Below, piece after piece: positions 1-6,574 of a DNA stretch of 9,599 nt. The translations under genes were made by a program, and so were the position numbers. Location of the stretch: assembly GCA_030039655.1 (NCBI GenBank), contig JASHVC010000100.1, positions 1 to 9,599 on the forward strand, read 5' to 3'. A model generated the notes under the pieces. It made no database searches and had not been told where the DNA came from. It saw only the letters and a list, made by a program, of their open reading frames with translations. Origin of the DNA: Xanthobacteraceae bacterium (GTDB lineage Bacteria; Pseudomonadota; Alphaproteobacteria; Rhizobiales; Xanthobacteraceae). How positions within the stretch are numbered: position 1 is the first letter of the stretch; each line of letters begins with the position of its first letter.

Positions 1-650
1 AGCGCGCGCCTGACGGCCTCCGCAGCCGGAATTTGCGCCGGCGCCGGGTCGATAACCTTCACCAGCGATTTCCGCCCGGCTTCCGCATCCATCGCCTGGC
101 CAAACAGTTTGGCCGGCAGATCGAGGTACACGCCGCCGGGGCGGCCCGAGACCGCCGCGCGGATCGCGCGCGCAACCCCAATGCCGATGTCCGCGGCGTG
201 GAGAATGCGATACGCCGCCTTGCACATGGGCTTCGCAATTGCGAGCTGATCCATCTCCTCGTAGTCGCCCTGCTGCAAATCTACAATCTCGCGTTCCGAC
301 GAGCCGGAAATCAGGATCATCGGAAAGCAGTTGGTGGTGGCATGGGCGAGCGCGGTCAGGCCATTCAGAAAACCGGGCGCCGACACCGTGAGGCAAATAC
401 CGGGCTTCTTGGTCAGGAAGCCGGCGATGGATGCCGCGTAGCCGGCATTCTGTTCGTGACGGAACGAGAGAACCCGGATGCCGGCGGCCTGCGCCATGCG
501 GCCAAAATCAGTGATCGGAATGCCGGGGACGCCGTAGATGGTGCTGACGCCGTTGAGCTTGAGCGCGTCGATGATGAGATGAAAGCCGTCAGTCAGCTCA
601 CGCTCCGCTTCGGCTGCGGGCGCTTCCATTTTCACTGCTGCATCAGCCAT
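1..650 (-). CDS. oxc: Oxalyl-CoA decarboxylase, N-terminal part (runs off left edge)
   Basis: This is a thiamine-diphosphate enzyme that converts oxalyl-CoA to formyl-CoA and CO2 in the cytosol, the second step of oxalate breakdown. About 216 residues are visible. They follow the recalled Oxalobacter formigenes Oxc sequence closely: ELTDGFH near residue 18, YGVPGIPIT near 39, [16 protein letters not shown] near 63, then [43 protein letters not shown] and [18 protein letters not shown]. Glu66 matches the conserved glutamate that activates the thiamine cofactor. The visible part is the TPP pyrimidine-binding domain; the middle domain and the diphosphate-binding domain lie outside the window. 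The start at 650 has GGAGG at 656-660 with a 5-base spacer. The N-terminus is about ten residues longer than in Oxalobacter. It lies 33 bases after the GntR gene, so the two are probably co-transcribed. The identification is firm because several blocks are nearly identical to characterised Oxc. Confidence 0.95.
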   Translation of the reverse strand, partial: MADAAVKMEAPAAEAERELTDGFHLIIDALKLNGVSTIYGVPGIPITDFGRMAQAAGIRVLSFRHEQNAGYAASIAGFLTKKPGICLTVSAPGFLNGLTALAHATTNCFPMILISGSSEREIVDLQQGDYEEMDQLAIAKPMCKAAYRILHAADIGIGVARAIRAAVSGRPGGVYLDLPAKLFGQAMDAEAGRKSLVKVIDPAPAQIPAAEAVRRA

Positions 651-655
651 GGCGA

Positions 656-660
656 CCTCC
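656..660 (-). promoter_or_regulatory. Ribosome binding site of oxc
   Basis: GGAGG on the minus strand, 5 bases before the ATG at 650. It lies within the 33-base gap after the regulator stop, which fits a gntR-oxc transcript and fixes the oxc start. Confidence 0.75.
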
Positions 661-683
661 CAAGAAAGTTTGTCTTCTTCATT

Positions 684-1436
684 TCAATCCAAATAGTCGG
701 CGTACTTGGCCACGTGCTCAGCAAGGCCGAGCGCGTGGTCGCGCACTAAGCTTTCCGCGCGAACCGTGTCGCGCGCCTCCAGCGCTTCGATGATGTGCAT
801 GTGATCACGGATCGAACGGTCGGCGCGATCTTGCTCGCCGATCGTCTTTCTGCGGATCATTCGCATATGCGTAAACAGGTTCTCAGCAAGATTGATGAGC
901 GCATCGTTGCGACTCATGCGGATGATGGTTTGATGGAATTCGATGTTGACGTCGGAATATTCGTCGAGATGAGCACGCAGCGCGCCATTCTCAAACGTCG
1001 CGAACATGCGCCGCAGCGAGGCAATCTCGTCGTCGCTCGCTTCTTTGGTAATCAGCCGTGCCGCCATGCTTTCGAGCGCTGCCCACGCCGTGATCAATTC
1101 GATCACCTCGCGCCTGCTCTTGCGCACCACATACACGCCGCGGCGCGGCTCCGACCGCACGAAGCCTTCGCGCTCAAGCTGCGCCATGGCTTCGCGTACC
1201 GGCGTGCGGCTTATGCCGAATTCCTGCGCCAAGCGCCTTTCGTCGAGCCTGATCTCGGTACGGCTGCCATAGACGTCCATGGCCGCGATGGCGTTCTTGA
1301 GCGCCGTATAGGCCTGCCGCTTGAAGCTTTCCGGACTGGCCAGGGGGTCGACTGCGAGCCGCCGCTCCCGCAGGCGGTGGCTGAGTTCAGGGGGCCGACG
1401 AACGATGGAAAGGCTTGAAGTCATTATGGTATACAT
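684..1436 (-). CDS. GntR-family transcriptional regulator, FCD subfamily, of the oxalate locus
   Basis: A DNA-binding regulator with an N-terminal winged helix-turn-helix (about residues 37-105) and a C-terminal all-helical FCD ligand-binding domain (about 110-245). The recognition region reads LAQEFGISRTPVREAMAQLE near residue 69, typical of GntR. In the FCD half, N164-x3-H168, H212/H214 and H234 occupy the places where this family usually carries its metal-binding Asp/Asn and His residues. The length of 250 aa is normal, with an N-terminal tail of about 35 residues. Two ATGs are possible, at 1436 and at 1424. The upper one lies inside a candidate -10 box and neither has a clear Shine-Dalgarno, so 1424 (246 aa) may be the true start on a nearly leaderless mRNA. 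Its position between the oxalate transporter and oxc suggests that it controls both in response to oxalate or an oxalate-derived ligand. That role, and whether it represses or activates, is inference. Confidence 0.9.
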   Translation of the reverse strand: MYTIMTSSLSIVRRPPELSHRLRERRLAVDPLASPESFKRQAYTALKNAIAAMDVYGSRTEIRLDERRLAQEFGISRTPVREAMAQLEREGFVRSEPRRGVYVVRKSRREVIELITAWAALESMAARLITKEASDDEIASLRRMFATFENGALRAHLDEYSDVNIEFHQTIIRMSRNDALINLAENLFTHMRMIRRKTIGEQDRADRSIRDHMHIIEALEARDTVRAESLVRDHALGLAEHVAKYADYLD

Positions 1437-1437
1437 T
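1427..1437 (-). promoter_or_regulatory. Candidate GntR/FCD operator (GTATAC palindrome) at the gntR start
   Basis: The plus strand reads TGGTATACATT, centred on the palindrome GTATAC at 1429-1434. FCD-type GntR proteins typically bind sites of the form T-N-GT-(A)-TAC-N-A, and the VanR-type site is also centred on GTATAC. The site lies between the candidate -10 and the second ATG, so a bound protein would block transcription. This makes autoregulation likely. No second GTATAC copy was seen upstream of the transporter. Confidence 0.5.
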
Positions 1438-1462
1438 ATTCCAGTAGGCTGGGCGCAAGCAA
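1435..1462 (-). promoter_or_regulatory. Possible gntR promoter (TTGCTT-N16-AATAAT)
   Basis: On the minus strand TTGCTT (1462-1457) is followed after 16 bases by AATAAT (1440-1435). Transcription would start near 1428, only a few bases before the ATG at 1424. The -35 match is weak, so this is tentative. It would give the regulator and oxc a promoter separate from the transporter. Confidence 0.3.
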
Positions 1463-1499
1463 GCTGCAGCCCCTTCGGCAGCTTCTTGCCAAAGGCAAG
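1455..1499 (-). other. Two overlapping, mutually exclusive hairpins between transporter and regulator
   Basis: In the minus-strand transcript CTTGCC (1499-1494) can pair with GGCAAG (1490-1485) across a 3-base loop. The same GGCAAG segment can instead pair with CTTGC (1459-1455), extending the stem AAGCTGC (1484-1478)/GCAGCTT (1467-1461) to 12 pairs with one bulged base. The two folds cannot coexist. No run of T follows the larger stem, so it is not a standard intrinsic terminator. It may end or process the transporter mRNA, act as an attenuator, or serve as DNA inverted repeats for a protein. It overlaps the possible -35 box of gntR. Confidence 0.4.
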
Positions 1500-1510
1500 C
1501 CGGCACCCTT

Positions 1511-1522
1511 GGAACCGGTTCC
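1511..1522. repeat. 12-bp perfect palindrome GGAACCGGTTCC
   Basis: A perfect 12-bp palindrome in the gap between transporter stop and regulator start, about 90 bases upstream of the regulator start. It could be a protein-binding site or a small cruciform. No function can be assigned from the sequence alone. Confidence 0.35.
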
Positions 1523-1567
1523 CCTCTGTGGCGCTACTTTAGTCCGAAGGGCCACCGACGCAGGTCG

Positions 1568-2848
1568 TCAGGCCTTCGTCAGCTGCCTAGTCCGCATAGG
1601 TTTGAGCACGAACAGGGCGAGCGCAACCACGACGAAGTTCATGATCGCGGTCACCACGAACACCATGTGCCAGCTTCCTGACGCGTCCTTGACGACGTTG
1701 GCGAGCGGGACAAGAAACGCGGACGCCCCCTTGGCGGTATAGAGCAAACTCAGATTAACGGTCGCGAATTTGGTCCCAAAAGTGTCCGTGCAAGTCGACG
1801 GGAACAGGCTGAAAATTTCGCCCCAGGTCAGGAAGATGAGGCCCGCGAAGACCACGAACGCCCATGGCGCGTGACCGAGCGACCCCAGCAGCCAGTAGGA
1901 AACTCCGCCCAAGCCGAAGGCAATCGCCATGGTGTATTCGCGCCCGATGTTATCGGAGATCCAACCAAACAGTGGGCGTGCTCCGCCATTGCAGAGATTG
2001 TCTATGATCCCGGCGAGCGGCAGCGTCGCAAGCCCGAACATGAGCACAACGTTTGCGACGTTGAAGTCCTTGGCAATTGGCGCAAGCTGCGCCGTGGCCA
2101 TCAGGCCGCTCGCCGACACCATCACAAACATAATGTAAAGCAGCCAGAAAACCGGCGTGCTCAACACCTGTATGGGCGTATAGTTTCGCGTTGTCTGGGC
2201 GACTTTCGACGCCGCAGTCCCGACTATCTCACCCGGATCAGGTGCCCGCAGCAGCCAAGCCAGAATGAACACAAGGCCGCCCTGGATAAGACCGAACCAG
2301 AAGAACGCGGCCTGATAGCCGGAAGAGCTGATTACTTGGATGATAGGGATGACCGTGAGCGCGGTACCGGCGCCATAACCGGCGGCGGTGAGGCCGACCG
2401 CCAGGCCGCGCCGATCGGGAAACCACTTGACAGCCTGACCGACGCAGGTCGCATACACAGCGCCGCCGCCAGTGCCGCCGACCACGGCGCCGAGGTACAG
2501 CATTTCCAGCGAATTGGCGCGCGAATTGATAATCCAACCGAGGGCGACCATGATCCCGCCGAAGCCAACAACCAGCTTCGCTCCGACCCGAGGGCCGAGC
2601 GTATCCACGATCCATCCTTCGATCGGCGTGAGCCAAGTCTCCAGCGCAATGAAGATGCTGAACGCAAACTGGATGGACGCGAGCGACCAGTCGTGATGGG
2701 CCTGGTTGATCGGATTGACGAAGAAAGTCCAGCCATATTGCAGGTTGGCGATCAACACCATGCATAGGATGCAAAGGATCAATTGAGTCCAGCGTGTCGC
2801 AGAAGTTGCTACGGTCCCAGACTCAACCGTTGTCGTTGCGCTCGTCAT
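1568..2848 (-). CDS. MFS transporter, oxalate:formate antiporter (OxlT) family
   Basis: A 12-segment inner-membrane carrier of 426 aa, close to the 418 aa of Oxalobacter OxlT, with a polar N-terminal tail of about 20 residues. OxlT swaps external oxalate for internal formate. Conserved blocks visible are VDTLGPRVG near residue 81, KWFPDRRGLAVGLTAAGYGAG near 141, NGGARPLFGWISDNIGR near 287 and TWGEIFSLFPSTCTD near 341. The two charged residues that bind oxalate in OxlT (Arg272 and Lys355) have counterparts here: Arg291 in NGGARP and Lys373 in LLYTAKGAS. The ATG at 2848 is preceded by AGGGACGG and a likely promoter. It is first in the minus-strand series leading to the GntR regulator and oxc, which supports oxalate as substrate. 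Other members of the family carry other small carboxylates, so the exchange partner is inference. Confidence 0.88.
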   Translation of the reverse strand: MTSATTTVESGTVATSATRWTQLILCILCMVLIANLQYGWTFFVNPINQAHHDWSLASIQFAFSIFIALETWLTPIEGWIVDTLGPRVGAKLVVGFGGIMVALGWIINSRANSLEMLYLGAVVGGTGGGAVYATCVGQAVKWFPDRRGLAVGLTAAGYGAGTALTVIPIIQVISSSGYQAAFFWFGLIQGGLVFILAWLLRAPDPGEIVGTAASKVAQTTRNYTPIQVLSTPVFWLLYIMFVMVSASGLMATAQLAPIAKDFNVANVVLMFGLATLPLAGIIDNLCNGGARPLFGWISDNIGREYTMAIAFGLGGVSYWLLGSLGHAPWAFVVFAGLIFLTWGEIFSLFPSTCTDTFGTKFATVNLSLLYTAKGASAFLVPLANVVKDASGSWHMVFVVTAIMNFVVVALALFVLKPMRTRQLTKA

Positions 2849-2867
2849 TGTTTTCCGTCCCTAAGAA

Positions 2868-2898
2868 ATTATATTTATGTTGATGCAGCTTAGAACAA
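2868..2898 (-). promoter_or_regulatory. Probable promoter of the oxalate transporter gene
   Basis: On the minus strand a perfect TATAAT (2873-2868) lies 20 bases before the ATG. Upstream are TTGTTC (2898-2893, spacer 19) and TTCTAA (2895-2890, spacer 16) as possible -35 boxes. The predicted leader is short but would just include the AGGGACGG ribosome-binding segment. The surroundings are AT-rich compared with neighbouring DNA. Confidence 0.45.
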
Positions 2899-2917
2899 AT
2901 CCGACGCATTGGCGAGA

Positions 2918-2930
2918 TTGTTGCTTACAA
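2918..2930. promoter_or_regulatory. Inverted repeat TTGT-N5-ACAA upstream of the transporter promoter
   Basis: TTGT TGCTT ACAA at 2918-2930, about 20 bases upstream of the possible -35 box of the transporter gene. The half-sites resemble those of FCD-type GntR proteins, but the spacing is two bases longer than usual. It might be a regulator site, although a match this short can easily arise by chance. Confidence 0.2.
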
Positions 2931-3077
2931 GCCCGTGACGGCTAATAGTCGCAATTGTGGGACGGTCGTCAGGCGAAACGCCAATACGCGAAATAAGGGA
3001 ACGCTCAAGAAAATCAACTGTGTGCAACGCAGCATCGCCGTTGGGGACCCATCCGGCCCCTCACGCGTTGCTCGCCA

Positions 3078-3083
3078 AAGGAG
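3078..3083 (+). promoter_or_regulatory. Ribosome binding site of the DUF1236 gene
   Basis: AAGGAG six bases before the ATG at 3090, a strong site that fixes the start of the secreted DUF1236 protein. Confidence 0.7.
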
Positions 3084-3089
3084 CGTTCT

Positions 3090-3479
3090 ATGACAGCGAA
3101 TGTCCGTACTTTCTCGTTAGTCGTATTTCTATTGCTTTGCAGCGCGGCCGGAGCGGCTGCGCAAATGATCGAGCCTGACGAAGCAATCGGAGCAAAGGGC
3201 GGCATCACCCAGAAGCTGGCACTCACTGCGGCACAGAGGAGCGCGATCTATAACGCGGCGGTTCGGCAAAAAGTGCCCACCACAAGCCGCGGCATTACCC
3301 CCATTGTGGGCTCGCCGGTACTTCCATCTGTTCCGCTCTTCGATCTGCCCAGCGCCACAAACGTCGAGGCCGCACAAATCAGGTTCCTCAAATACGCCAT
3401 GGTGGAAGATGATGTTGTAGTGGTCGATCCGATCCGGATGCGAGTCGTTGACGTCATCCACGGCGGAGCGACACCCTGA
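3090..3479 (+). CDS. Secreted DUF1236 family protein
   Basis: A 129-aa exported protein of unknown function. Residues 1-25 form a clear Sec signal peptide (hydrophobic stretch LVVFLLLCSAAGAA, likely cut after GAAA before Gln25). The mature part contains LTAAQRSAIYNAAV near residue 45 and VGSPVLPSVPLFDLP near 73. It ends with KYAMVEDDVVVVDPIRMRVV near 101, which fits the DUF1236 pattern (a short motif where the chain ends in 'VLVDP..RRVV.VI'). The family is common, often in many copies, in Bradyrhizobium and relatives. The N-terminal and C-terminal modules are joined by a short linker, whereas many relatives have longer Pro- or Gln-rich linkers. It is divergent from the oxalate transporter across a 241-base gap and shows no evident functional link to either neighbour. 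Periplasmic location is likely. Confidence 0.8.
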   Translation: MTANVRTFSLVVFLLLCSAAGAAAQMIEPDEAIGAKGGITQKLALTAAQRSAIYNAAVRQKVPTTSRGITPIVGSPVLPSVPLFDLPSATNVEAAQIRFLKYAMVEDDVVVVDPIRMRVVDVIHGGATP

Positions 3480-3596
3480 GACTGGCGATGGCTTCGCGCA
3501 GCACGGGGCCTGACATCATCGCGGCGACGGATTGACGTCCCATCGTCACGTTCGGCGCAAAACGTTCACACCGGATGGCGAGCCAACAAGCGCAAC

Positions 3597-5792
3597 ATGA
3601 TGACTCCGCAGCAAGGCGCCGCGCACGCGATTCCCGCCGAGACATCTCCCGAGGGCCAATTCTACATCACCGCCACGCAGGCAGCCGGCAGGCCACCGCG
3701 CACGCTGAAATACGGCGATACGTTCGTGGTTCTCGACAGCCGCGGCGACATCGCTGCGGCATCGGGACGATCTGCCGGATTGTTTCATCTGGATACGCGG
3801 TACCTTTCACGCCTCGAGTTGCTGGTGAACGGCGCGCCACCACTGTTGCTTGGTTCCAATCTGCGTGACGACAACTCGGCACTGTTCGTCGATCTCACCA
3901 ATCCCGATCTGATTTCCGACCAGCGCATCCTTCTGGAGAAAGACAGCGTGCACATCCTGCGCACGGTCTTTCTCTGGCGCGGGACGGCTTATCAGCGGCT
4001 GCGGTTGCGCAACTACGGCGACCGAACCATTGAGTTGCCGCTGTCGATCCTGTTCGAAAACGACTTTGCCGACCTGTTTGAAGTACGCGGAGCCCACCGC
4101 GAACGCCGCGGTACCGCCACCCAGCAGCTTCGGGGCAACGATCAGGTTGTACTGAGCTATTACGGGCTCGATAACAAGCTGCGCCGCACGACCCTGACCT
4201 TCGATCCGCCGCCGGAGCGGCTCTCGACCACAAGCGCCCTGTATAATGTGCGGCTCGATCCCGGCGAGACCAAGCGGATTTTCCTCGCCGTCAGCTGCGA
4301 CGCAGCACAGCCCCGTCCGGTGCCGTTCCTTCCCGGTCTTATTGCTGCGCGCCGCGAGCTCCGCCAGTCAGCGCGCGATCAAACGTCGGTCGAGACCTCA
4401 AACGATCGCTTCAACGAAATGCTTTGCCGATCAGCCGCTGATCTCGCGATGCTGATGACTGACACGCCGCAGGGCCGCTATCCGTACGCGGGCATCCCCT
4501 GGTTCTCGACGACATTTGGCCGCGATGGCCTTATCACGGCGCTGCAGATGCTGTGGTGGAGTCCCAATGTCGCGCGCGGCGTATTGCGCCGTCTTGCAGC
4601 GTATCAGGCCAAAGAAACCGATCCGCTTGCCGACGCCCAGCCAGGAAAAATTCTCCACGAAATGCGCGGCGGCGAGATGGCGGCGCTGCGTGAGGTGCCG
4701 TTCGGCTTGTACTATGGCAGCGTCGATTCCACGCCGCTGTTTGTACTTCTCGCGGGCTTTTATGCCGAGCGCACCGGCGACACCGAAACCATCGCGGCGC
4801 TGTGGCCTAACATCGAAGCGGCGCTCGAATGGATCGACGGCCCAGGCGATCCCGACCGCGACGGTTTCGTCGAATACATGCGCGCCACCGAGCAAGGTCT
4901 GGCCAATCAGGGATGGAAGGATTCGTACGACGCGATCTTCCATGCCGACGGCCGCTTGGCCGAGGGCGAGATCGCGCTGGCCGAGGTCCAGGGATATGTG
5001 TACGCCGCCAAGCGGATGGCAGCGTGTTGCGCGCGCCGGTTGGGACACACCGAAACGGCGCACAAGCTTGATGAGGAAGCGCAACACCTGGCCGAGCGTT
5101 TCGAGGCTGCGTTCTGGTGCCCCGACATCGAAACCTACGCCATAGCGCTCGACGGAGACAAAAATCCTTGCCACGTGCGTACTTCAAATGCCGGACAGGT
5201 TCTGTTCACCGGCATCGCCTCAGCCGATCGCGCTGCGCGCGTGGCCCGCAGTCTGTTGCAGCCACACTTTTTCTCGGGGTGGGGCATTCGCACGGTGGCG
5301 GCGGGCGAGGCACGCTACAATCCGATGTCGTACCACAACGGCTCGATCTGGCCGCACGACAATGCACTCATCGCGCTGGGTTTGGCGCGCTACGGACAAA
5401 AGCAAGCGATCTCGACTTTGTTCGAGGGATTGTTCCGCGCCGGCACCTACATGGACCTGCGGCGTCTGCCCGAACTGTTCTGCGGCTTCCAACTGCAACA
5501 CGGGCACGGCCCAACGCTCTATCCCGTGGCCTGCGCGCCGCAGGCTTGGGCCAGCGCGGCCCCATTCACGCTGCTTGAGGCTTCGCTAGGGCTGCAATTT
5601 GATCCGTTCAAAGGCGAAATTCGGTTGTGCAACCCGCAACTGCCGCCGTTTCTCGACGAGGTGATCCTGCGTAATCTGCGGCTCGACTCGTCCAGTGTGG
5701 ACTTAAGGGTGCGCCGTCATAAGGACACCGTCTCCCTCGATACTCCCCGGATCAGTGGGGGTATCCAGGTGTCGGTCGTTTTCTCCTCGTAA
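3597..5792 (+). CDS. Amylo-alpha-1,6-glucosidase / glycogen-debranching-type glycoside hydrolase
   Basis: A 731-aa cytosolic enzyme with no signal peptide. Residues of about 35-230 form the beta-rich N-terminal glycogen-debranching domain (KYGDTFVVLDSRGDI near 38, GLFHLDTRYLSRLELLVNG near 61). About 265-700 form an (alpha/alpha)6-barrel catalytic domain like that of amylo-1,6-glucosidases. Conserved blocks are GIPWFSTTFGRDG at 299-311, GSVDSTPLF at 374-382, GWKDSYD at 439-445, YNPMSYHNGSIWPHDNA at 574-590, PELFCG at 625-630 and CAPQAWAS at 646-653. Acidic residues in the FGRDG, GWKDS and PELF blocks are the likely catalytic or sugar-contacting ones. The family is often annotated as glycogen debranching, but its true substrate in alphaproteobacteria is largely untested. 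It could act on a branched alpha-glucan or a small glucoside. There is no good ribosome site; adjacent ATGs at 3597 and 3600 are both possible. It is followed by the PRC-barrel gene after 112 bases. Confidence 0.88.
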   Translation: MMTPQQGAAHAIPAETSPEGQFYITATQAAGRPPRTLKYGDTFVVLDSRGDIAAASGRSAGLFHLDTRYLSRLELLVNGAPPLLLGSNLRDDNSALFVDLTNPDLISDQRILLEKDSVHILRTVFLWRGTAYQRLRLRNYGDRTIELPLSILFENDFADLFEVRGAHRERRGTATQQLRGNDQVVLSYYGLDNKLRRTTLTFDPPPERLSTTSALYNVRLDPGETKRIFLAVSCDAAQPRPVPFLPGLIAARRELRQSARDQTSVETSNDRFNEMLCRSAADLAMLMTDTPQGRYPYAGIPWFSTTFGRDGLITALQMLWWSPNVARGVLRRLAAYQAKETDPLADAQPGKILHEMRGGEMAALREVPFGLYYGSVDSTPLFVLLAGFYAERTGDTETIAALWPNIEAALEWIDGPGDPDRDGFVEYMRATEQGLANQGWKDSYDAIFHADGRLAEGEIALAEVQGYVYAAKRMAACCARRLGHTETAHKLDEEAQHLAERFEAAFWCPDIETYAIALDGDKNPCHVRTSNAGQVLFTGIASADRAARVARSLLQPHFFSGWGIRTVAAGEARYNPMSYHNGSIWPHDNALIALGLARYGQKQAISTLFEGLFRAGTYMDLRRLPELFCGFQLQHGHGPTLYPVACAPQAWASAAPFTLLEASLGLQFDPFKGEIRLCNPQLPPFLDEVILRNLRLDSSSVDLRVRRHKDTVSLDTPRISGGIQVSVVFSS
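5739..5765 (+). other. Hairpin in the last codons of the debranching-type gene
   Basis: GATACTCCC at 5739-5747 pairs with GGGGGTATC at 5757-5765, giving nine pairs including one T-G, around a 9-base loop. It lies within the final part of the coding region. A T-rich stretch begins some 12 bases later, too far for a standard terminator. It might stabilise or end the mRNA, or be accidental. Confidence 0.3.
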
Positions 5793-5894
5793 ATCGAGGA
5801 ATTCGGTGATCGACGGGGTCCTGGCCGGTATGTTCGCCCGGAACCAACGGAACTCGCCTCGGCTTAGTGGTGCGGGAACTTCATCGGAACCGGC

Positions 5895-5899
5895 GGAGG
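5895..5899 (+). promoter_or_regulatory. Ribosome binding site that sets the PRC-barrel start
   Basis: GGAGG five bases before the ATG at 5905. It picks this start over the in-frame ATG at 5755, which would overlap the end of the preceding gene and place 50 polar residues before the signal peptide. Confidence 0.7.
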
Positions 5900-5904
5900 C
5901 CGTC

Positions 5905-6456
5905 ATGGGCGGACATCGACGAACGGCGGCAACGATAAATTTGCCCTGCGCGTTCGTCGTTGCCATCGCCTGGGGGCTGACCGGGAACGCCGCCACGGCC
6001 CAGACGCCCAGTCCGGCACCGGCCACCCCAGCACCAGTTGCTCCTGCGCCAACTGCTCCCGCTCCCGCCGCACCGACTCCGCCCGCTCAGCAGCAAGCAA
6101 CGCCGGAGGTCAAGGCTCTCCCCGACCATGAGGTCGAAGGCGTCCTCGGGAAAGAAGTGGTCAGCGCCACCAACGAAAACATGGGCCGCATCGTGGATGT
6201 GCTGGTCGATCACGCCGGAAAGGTGCGAGCCGCGGTCATCGATTTCGGCGGATTTCTCGGCGTCGGCAGCCGCAAGATTGCGGTGGATTGGGGCGCGTTG
6301 CACTTTCCCCCGCCAGGCAAGCAAGACACACATATCGCGCTGGAATTCACCCGCGACCAGGTGAAAGCCGCTCCTGAGTATCAGGACGGCAAGCCTGTCG
6401 TCATCCTCAGCGCGCTGGGCAAGGCCGAACCTTTGCCATTGCCTTTCGCCGATTAA
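5905..6456 (+). CDS. Exported PRC-barrel domain protein
   Basis: A 183-aa protein starting at 5905 on the strength of a good ribosome site. Residues 1-32 form a signal peptide (hydrophobic stretch about 11-27, likely cut in ATA before Gln33). About 34-62 form a low-complexity Pro/Ala linker with repeated PAP and APT units. About 75-170 form a PRC-barrel: GVLGKEVVSATNENMGRIVD near 79, then VRAAVIDFGGFLGVGSRKIAV near 107 and a tail ending in EFTRDQVKAAPEY. PRC-barrels are small beta-barrels that bind RNA, proteins or photosynthetic complexes. Exported forms with a Pro-rich linker are common in Hyphomicrobiales but have no established role. The linker could span peptidoglycan or tether the barrel. 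It sits between the debranching-type enzyme and an MFS transporter on the same strand. A stress or envelope role is only inference. Confidence 0.85.
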   Translation: MGGHRRTAATINLPCAFVVAIAWGLTGNAATAQTPSPAPATPAPVAPAPTAPAPAAPTPPAQQQATPEVKALPDHEVEGVLGKEVVSATNENMGRIVDVLVDHAGKVRAAVIDFGGFLGVGSRKIAVDWGALHFPPPGKQDTHIALEFTRDQVKAAPEYQDGKPVVILSALGKAEPLPLPFAD

Positions 6457-6564
6457 TCAAAATTTGTGGAGACGGACTCTGACCGGGAATCCACTACGCC
6501 GCGCGCGCGATTGGCCTCACTCGCAAGAGCCGCTTGCGAGCGACCAAGCAGCGTCCGCGACGCC

Positions 6565-6570
6565 GGAGGA
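6565..6570 (+). promoter_or_regulatory. Ribosome binding site that sets a GTG start for the MFS gene
   Basis: GGAGGA four bases before GTG at 6575. The next ATG, at 6587, is too far away. A TTG at 6464 in the same frame has no ribosome site and would add a 37-residue polar extension. Confidence 0.65.
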
Positions 6571-6574
6571 TCTA

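Noticed and set aside
33..749. A 238-codon open frame on the plus strand
   Set aside because: It lies opposite oxc and the end of the regulator gene. Its product is arginine-rich and resembles no family, as expected from antisense of GC-rich coding DNA.
795..1418. A 207-codon plus-strand frame
   Set aside because: It is antisense to the GntR regulator, whose protein matches a known two-domain family along its whole length.
1871..2767. A 298-codon plus-strand frame
   Set aside because: It is antisense to the OxlT-like carrier. The translation is highly polar and has no recognisable domain.
2998..3042. GGAAC and CGTT upstream of the DUF1236 gene, considered as an EcfG promoter
   Set aside because: The two boxes are 36 bases apart, about twice the required spacing.
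3454..3645. A 63-codon minus-strand frame in the gap before the debranching-type gene
   Set aside because: Part of it lies in noncoding DNA and reads plausibly, but it has no clear ribosome site, overlaps both neighbours and matches nothing I recognise.
4431..5174. A 247-codon minus-strand frame inside the debranching-type gene, and a 209-codon plus-strand frame at 4516-5145
   Set aside because: Both are shadows of the 731-residue enzyme, whose conserved motifs run through the whole stretch.
5840..5890. Three GGAAC copies before the PRC-barrel gene, considered as EcfG promoters
   Set aside because: None has a CGTT-like -10 box 16-17 bases downstream.
5755..5904. Upstream ATG at 5755 as start of the PRC-barrel gene
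   Set aside because: It would overlap the end of the preceding gene and bury the signal peptide 50 residues in. The ATG at 5905 has a good ribosome site.
6010..6100. Repeated CCxGCxCC-like units, considered as a tandem repeat element
   Set aside because: They encode the Pro/Ala linker of the PRC-barrel protein and vary in unit length, so they are coding low complexity.
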